Shown here: positions 44,256 through 46,261 of the stretch, piece by piece
Numbering within the stretch: position 1 is the stretch's first letter
How the letters are laid out: each line of letters begins with the position of its first letter
Source: Acidobacteriaceae bacterium
Lineage (GTDB): Bacteria; Acidobacteriota; Terriglobia; Terriglobales; Acidobacteriaceae
Length of the DNA: 46,261 bases
Assembly: GCA_003132445.1 (NCBI GenBank)
Contig: PKXU01000159.1
Coordinates: 1 to 46,261 of the forward strand
Direction of reading: 5' to 3'
Notes under the pieces: generated by a model
Databases searched by the model: none
Told to the model about the DNA's origin: nothing
What the model saw: the letters and a program-made list of their open reading frames with translations, nothing else
Made by a program: the position numbers and the translations under genes

Positions 44256-44316
44256 TTTAGTTTTTGGTGTGGTTAGTTTTTGGCTTGCGTCCACTCCTCT
44301 GATACAAATGTGAGCG

Positions 44317-45366
44317 ATGAAACTCATCGCGCTCCATCTCATTATCGCGATCGCTCCGATCTTAGCCGCTCAGTCCAACACGGCTTCGCCGCAGGATTCC
44401 GCGAGATTCGATCCCGACGGCACCGCTCACATCACTCGCATGGTGCCGATGCCATCGACAATCAGTCCGGAAGCCCAGCAATGGCTAAAGTCTCTTGAGC
44501 AATACAAGGGCGGACAGCAGACGCTGGCAGAGCGGCGCGCGCGCACCGATGAATGGCGAAAGTTCGGCTCTGGCGAAGCGCGCAAATATTATCCCGCCAA
44601 CGTTGAAGAAACAACTACCGCCGGAGTTCGCACCGACATCATCACTCCGCTCAACATGCCCGAAGCCAATCGCAATCGCGTGCTCATTAACCTGCATGGC
44701 GGCGGATTCAATTCCGACTCGGGCTCTTTGATCGAAGGCATTCCGATCGCCAATCTGGCGAAGACCAAAGTTGTCTCCGTCTATTATCGCCTCGCTCCAG
44801 AGAATCCTTTCCCGGCGGCAGTCGACGACGTGATCGCAGTGTACAAAGAGCTACTGAAAACTTATAAGCCACACAGTATCGGAATCTTCGGAACGTCGGC
44901 AGGAGCGATTCTGACTGCTGAAGTCGCTGTGCGTCTCAAACAATCGGGACTCCCGCTGCCGGCGGCGCTGGGCATATTTTCCGGTCTCGGAGACTTCAGC
45001 CGCGTCGGCGACTCGCGTCAGCTTTTTACGCTGAATGGGTTTCCGGGCGAGATGCGGCCGATCGATTCCAATGATCAGCCCGACGATCAATATGTCGGCA
45101 AGACGGATCGTAAAGATCCGGTTCTGTCGCCGCTATTTGCCGATCTGCATGGCATGCCGGCCAGCCTGCTGGTCACCAGCACGCGCGATATTTTGCTGAG
45201 CGACACGAGCACACTGCAACGCGCGCTGTTGCACGCCGGAGTGGATGCGCGATTGGTCGTGTTCGAAGCGTTGCCCCACGCCTTCTGGTATCACTTCCAG
45301 TTGCCGGAGACCAAAGAGGCGCTGGAGTTAATGGCAAAGTTCTTCGACGAACGCGTGGGCCGTTAG
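44317..45366 (+). CDS. Secreted alpha/beta hydrolase (HSL-type esterase)
   Basis: The 349-residue protein has a signal peptide (MKLIALHLIIAIAPILAAQS). The hormone-sensitive-lipase fold has HGGGF (residues 127-131) as oxyanion hole, nucleophile S194 in FGTSAGAIL, probable acid D291 in TSTRDILLSD and H321 in ALPHAFWYH. It is predicted to hydrolyse a short acyl ester, in the periplasm or outside. The ATG is 8 nt after TACAAA with no clear ribosome site. Confidence 0.9.
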   Translation: MKLIALHLIIAIAPILAAQSNTASPQDSARFDPDGTAHITRMVPMPSTISPEAQQWLKSLEQYKGGQQTLAERRARTDEWRKFGSGEARKYYPANVEETTTAGVRTDIITPLNMPEANRNRVLINLHGGGFNSDSGSLIEGIPIANLAKTKVVSVYYRLAPENPFPAAVDDVIAVYKELLKTYKPHSIGIFGTSAGAILTAEVAVRLKQSGLPLPAALGIFSGLGDFSRVGDSRQLFTLNGFPGEMRPIDSNDQPDDQYVGKTDRKDPVLSPLFADLHGMPASLLVTSTRDILLSDTSTLQRALLHAGVDARLVVFEALPHAFWYHFQLPETKEALELMAKFFDERVGR

Positions 45367-45402
45367 GGTTGTCTCCGAAGCCGGAGTGATGTGGTACTGC
45401 AA

Positions 45403-46261
45403 CTATCTGCTCTCTTCCGGCACGAGCATGTAGCTCACAAACGCCACCTGCTTGCTGTCGGGCGACCATGACGGAACATTAATCGTGCCTTGCCCGCCGA
45501 ATAATTTCGCCAGCACCGTGATCTTCTTTTCCTTCTTATCCTTCGCATTCGAATCGCTCAGCGACATCAGGCGCAGCATTACATTTTTATTTTCCGGATG
45601 GCCGGTCACGTCGGCCGCGTAGGTGAGGAAGACCATCCACTGGCCGTCGGGAGAAATGTGCGGGAACCAGTTGTTGAAATCGTCCGAGAAGACTTGCTCC
45701 TGCTCACTGCCGTCGGGCTTCATGCGCCAGATCTGCATGTGGCCGGTGCGCTCGGAGTTGAAGTAAATGTATTTTCCGTCGGGCGAATATTCCGGGCCAT
45801 CATCTAATCCCTTGGCGGTGGTCAACCGGGTCTCGTCGCCGCCCGCGGCTGGAATTGAGTAGATATCAAAGTCGCCGTTGCGTTGGCCGACAAACGCGAG
45901 CGTCTTGCCGTCGGGTGACCATCCGTGCCAGTACGACGGAGAATTCTGGGTGATGCGGCGCGGTGTGCCACCAGCGATTGGAACGAGATAGACGAGCGAA
46001 CTGTGATCGCCCTGCGAATTGTCACTGATGGCACTCTGCGTAGAGTCGGGCGAGATTCCGTGATCGTTGTTGCAACGGGTCGCGAAGCCGGTATCGATCA
46101 TGATTGGTTTGTTGCTGCCAACTGCCAGCCGCTCGATGTGACCGTCGCTGTTAAAAAGAAATGCGCTGCCATCACGCATCCAATTCGGCGCTTCGAAGCG
46201 GCCTGGCGCGAGATAGACGACGCGGCGATCGGCGGAATCAATCGCGACATTTTCAAGAGTG
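45403..46261 (-). CDS. TolB-like beta-propeller protein (partial, 5' end outside window)
   Basis: The frame continues past the right edge. The visible ~285 residues contain repeated PD40/WD40-like blades: [73 protein letters not shown] and [13 protein letters not shown]. Such propellers occur in TolB and in DPP-IV-like or lyase-associated proteins. This gene ends in the last blade, so no C-terminal peptidase domain follows. The first Met inside the window (46179) is not the start. Confidence 0.85.
   Translation of the reverse strand, partial: TLENVAIDSADRRVVYLAPGRFEAPNWMRDGSAFLFNSDGHIERLAVGSNKPIMIDTGFATRCNNDHGISPDSTQSAISDNSQGDHSSLVYLVPIAGGTPRRITQNSPSYWHGWSPDGKTLAFVGQRNGDFDIYSIPAAGGDETRLTTAKGLDDGPEYSPDGKYIYFNSERTGHMQIWRMKPDGSEQEQVFSDDFNNWFPHISPDGQWMVFLTYAADVTGHPENKNVMLRLMSLSDSNAKDKKEKKITVLAKLFGGQGTINVPSWSPDSKQVAFVSYMLVPEESR

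Overview
The window looks like a chromosomal segment of an Acidobacteriota (Terriglobia-like) bacterium. I infer this from the moderately high GC content, the many short secreted proteins of a type common in that phylum, a futalosine-pathway menaquinone gene, fadN/fadA/fadE-type beta-oxidation genes, and the mix of DUF4118/PAS regulators, PIN-domain toxins and palindromic intergenic repeats. No rRNA, tRNA, CRISPR array, transposase, integrase or phage structural gene was seen.

Layout. 1-2763: partial mqnE (-), a secreted Pro/Asn-rich protein (+) and a PAP2-type membrane phosphatase/transferase (-). 2912-9249: a compact minus-strand histidine operon, hisI-G-D-C-B-H-F-A, whose junctions overlap by 1-8 nt or are 1 nt apart. 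It is preceded by a His-rich 22-codon leader ORF and an intrinsic terminator just upstream of hisI, which is a classical attenuator arrangement. 9426-15835: a large LamG-GH2 glycosidase, a membrane-anchored unknown, a MIP18/DUF59 Fe-S protein, a small membrane protein and a P1-family peptidase. 15926-24238: a signalling block. It holds a frameshifted DUF4118-PAS-sigma54 activator, a receiver/zinc-ribbon/PilZ mini-operon, an OmpA-family protein and a receiver-PAS-HisKA_3 kinase fusion. 24304-29372: a DUF4097 protein, MarC, two PIN toxin-antitoxin pairs and an M28 glutamate-carboxypeptidase-like enzyme. 29415-31429: proBA. 31583-35480: a methyltransferase/aromatic decarboxylase pair, a patatin and a Nudix hydrolase. 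35675-44179: beta-oxidation genes fadN, fadA and fadE, separated by a HigBA toxin-antitoxin pair and several secreted proteins. 44317-46261: an HSL-type esterase and a partial TolB-like propeller.

The strongest candidate for something undescribed is the his attenuator at 9102-9249. It has a leader peptide with eight His codons, a GC-rich terminator ending 16 nt before the hisI start codon, a possible antiterminator pairing, and no visible Shine-Dalgarno sequence for the leader. A second theme is leaderless expression. Three genes (vapB-like, higB and a DUF3455 gene) have a -10-like hexamer ending exactly six bases before the start codon, and two of them carry palindromes overlapping the promoter.

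Coordinates and starts were read by eye. Family assignments rest on motif recognition, not database searches.
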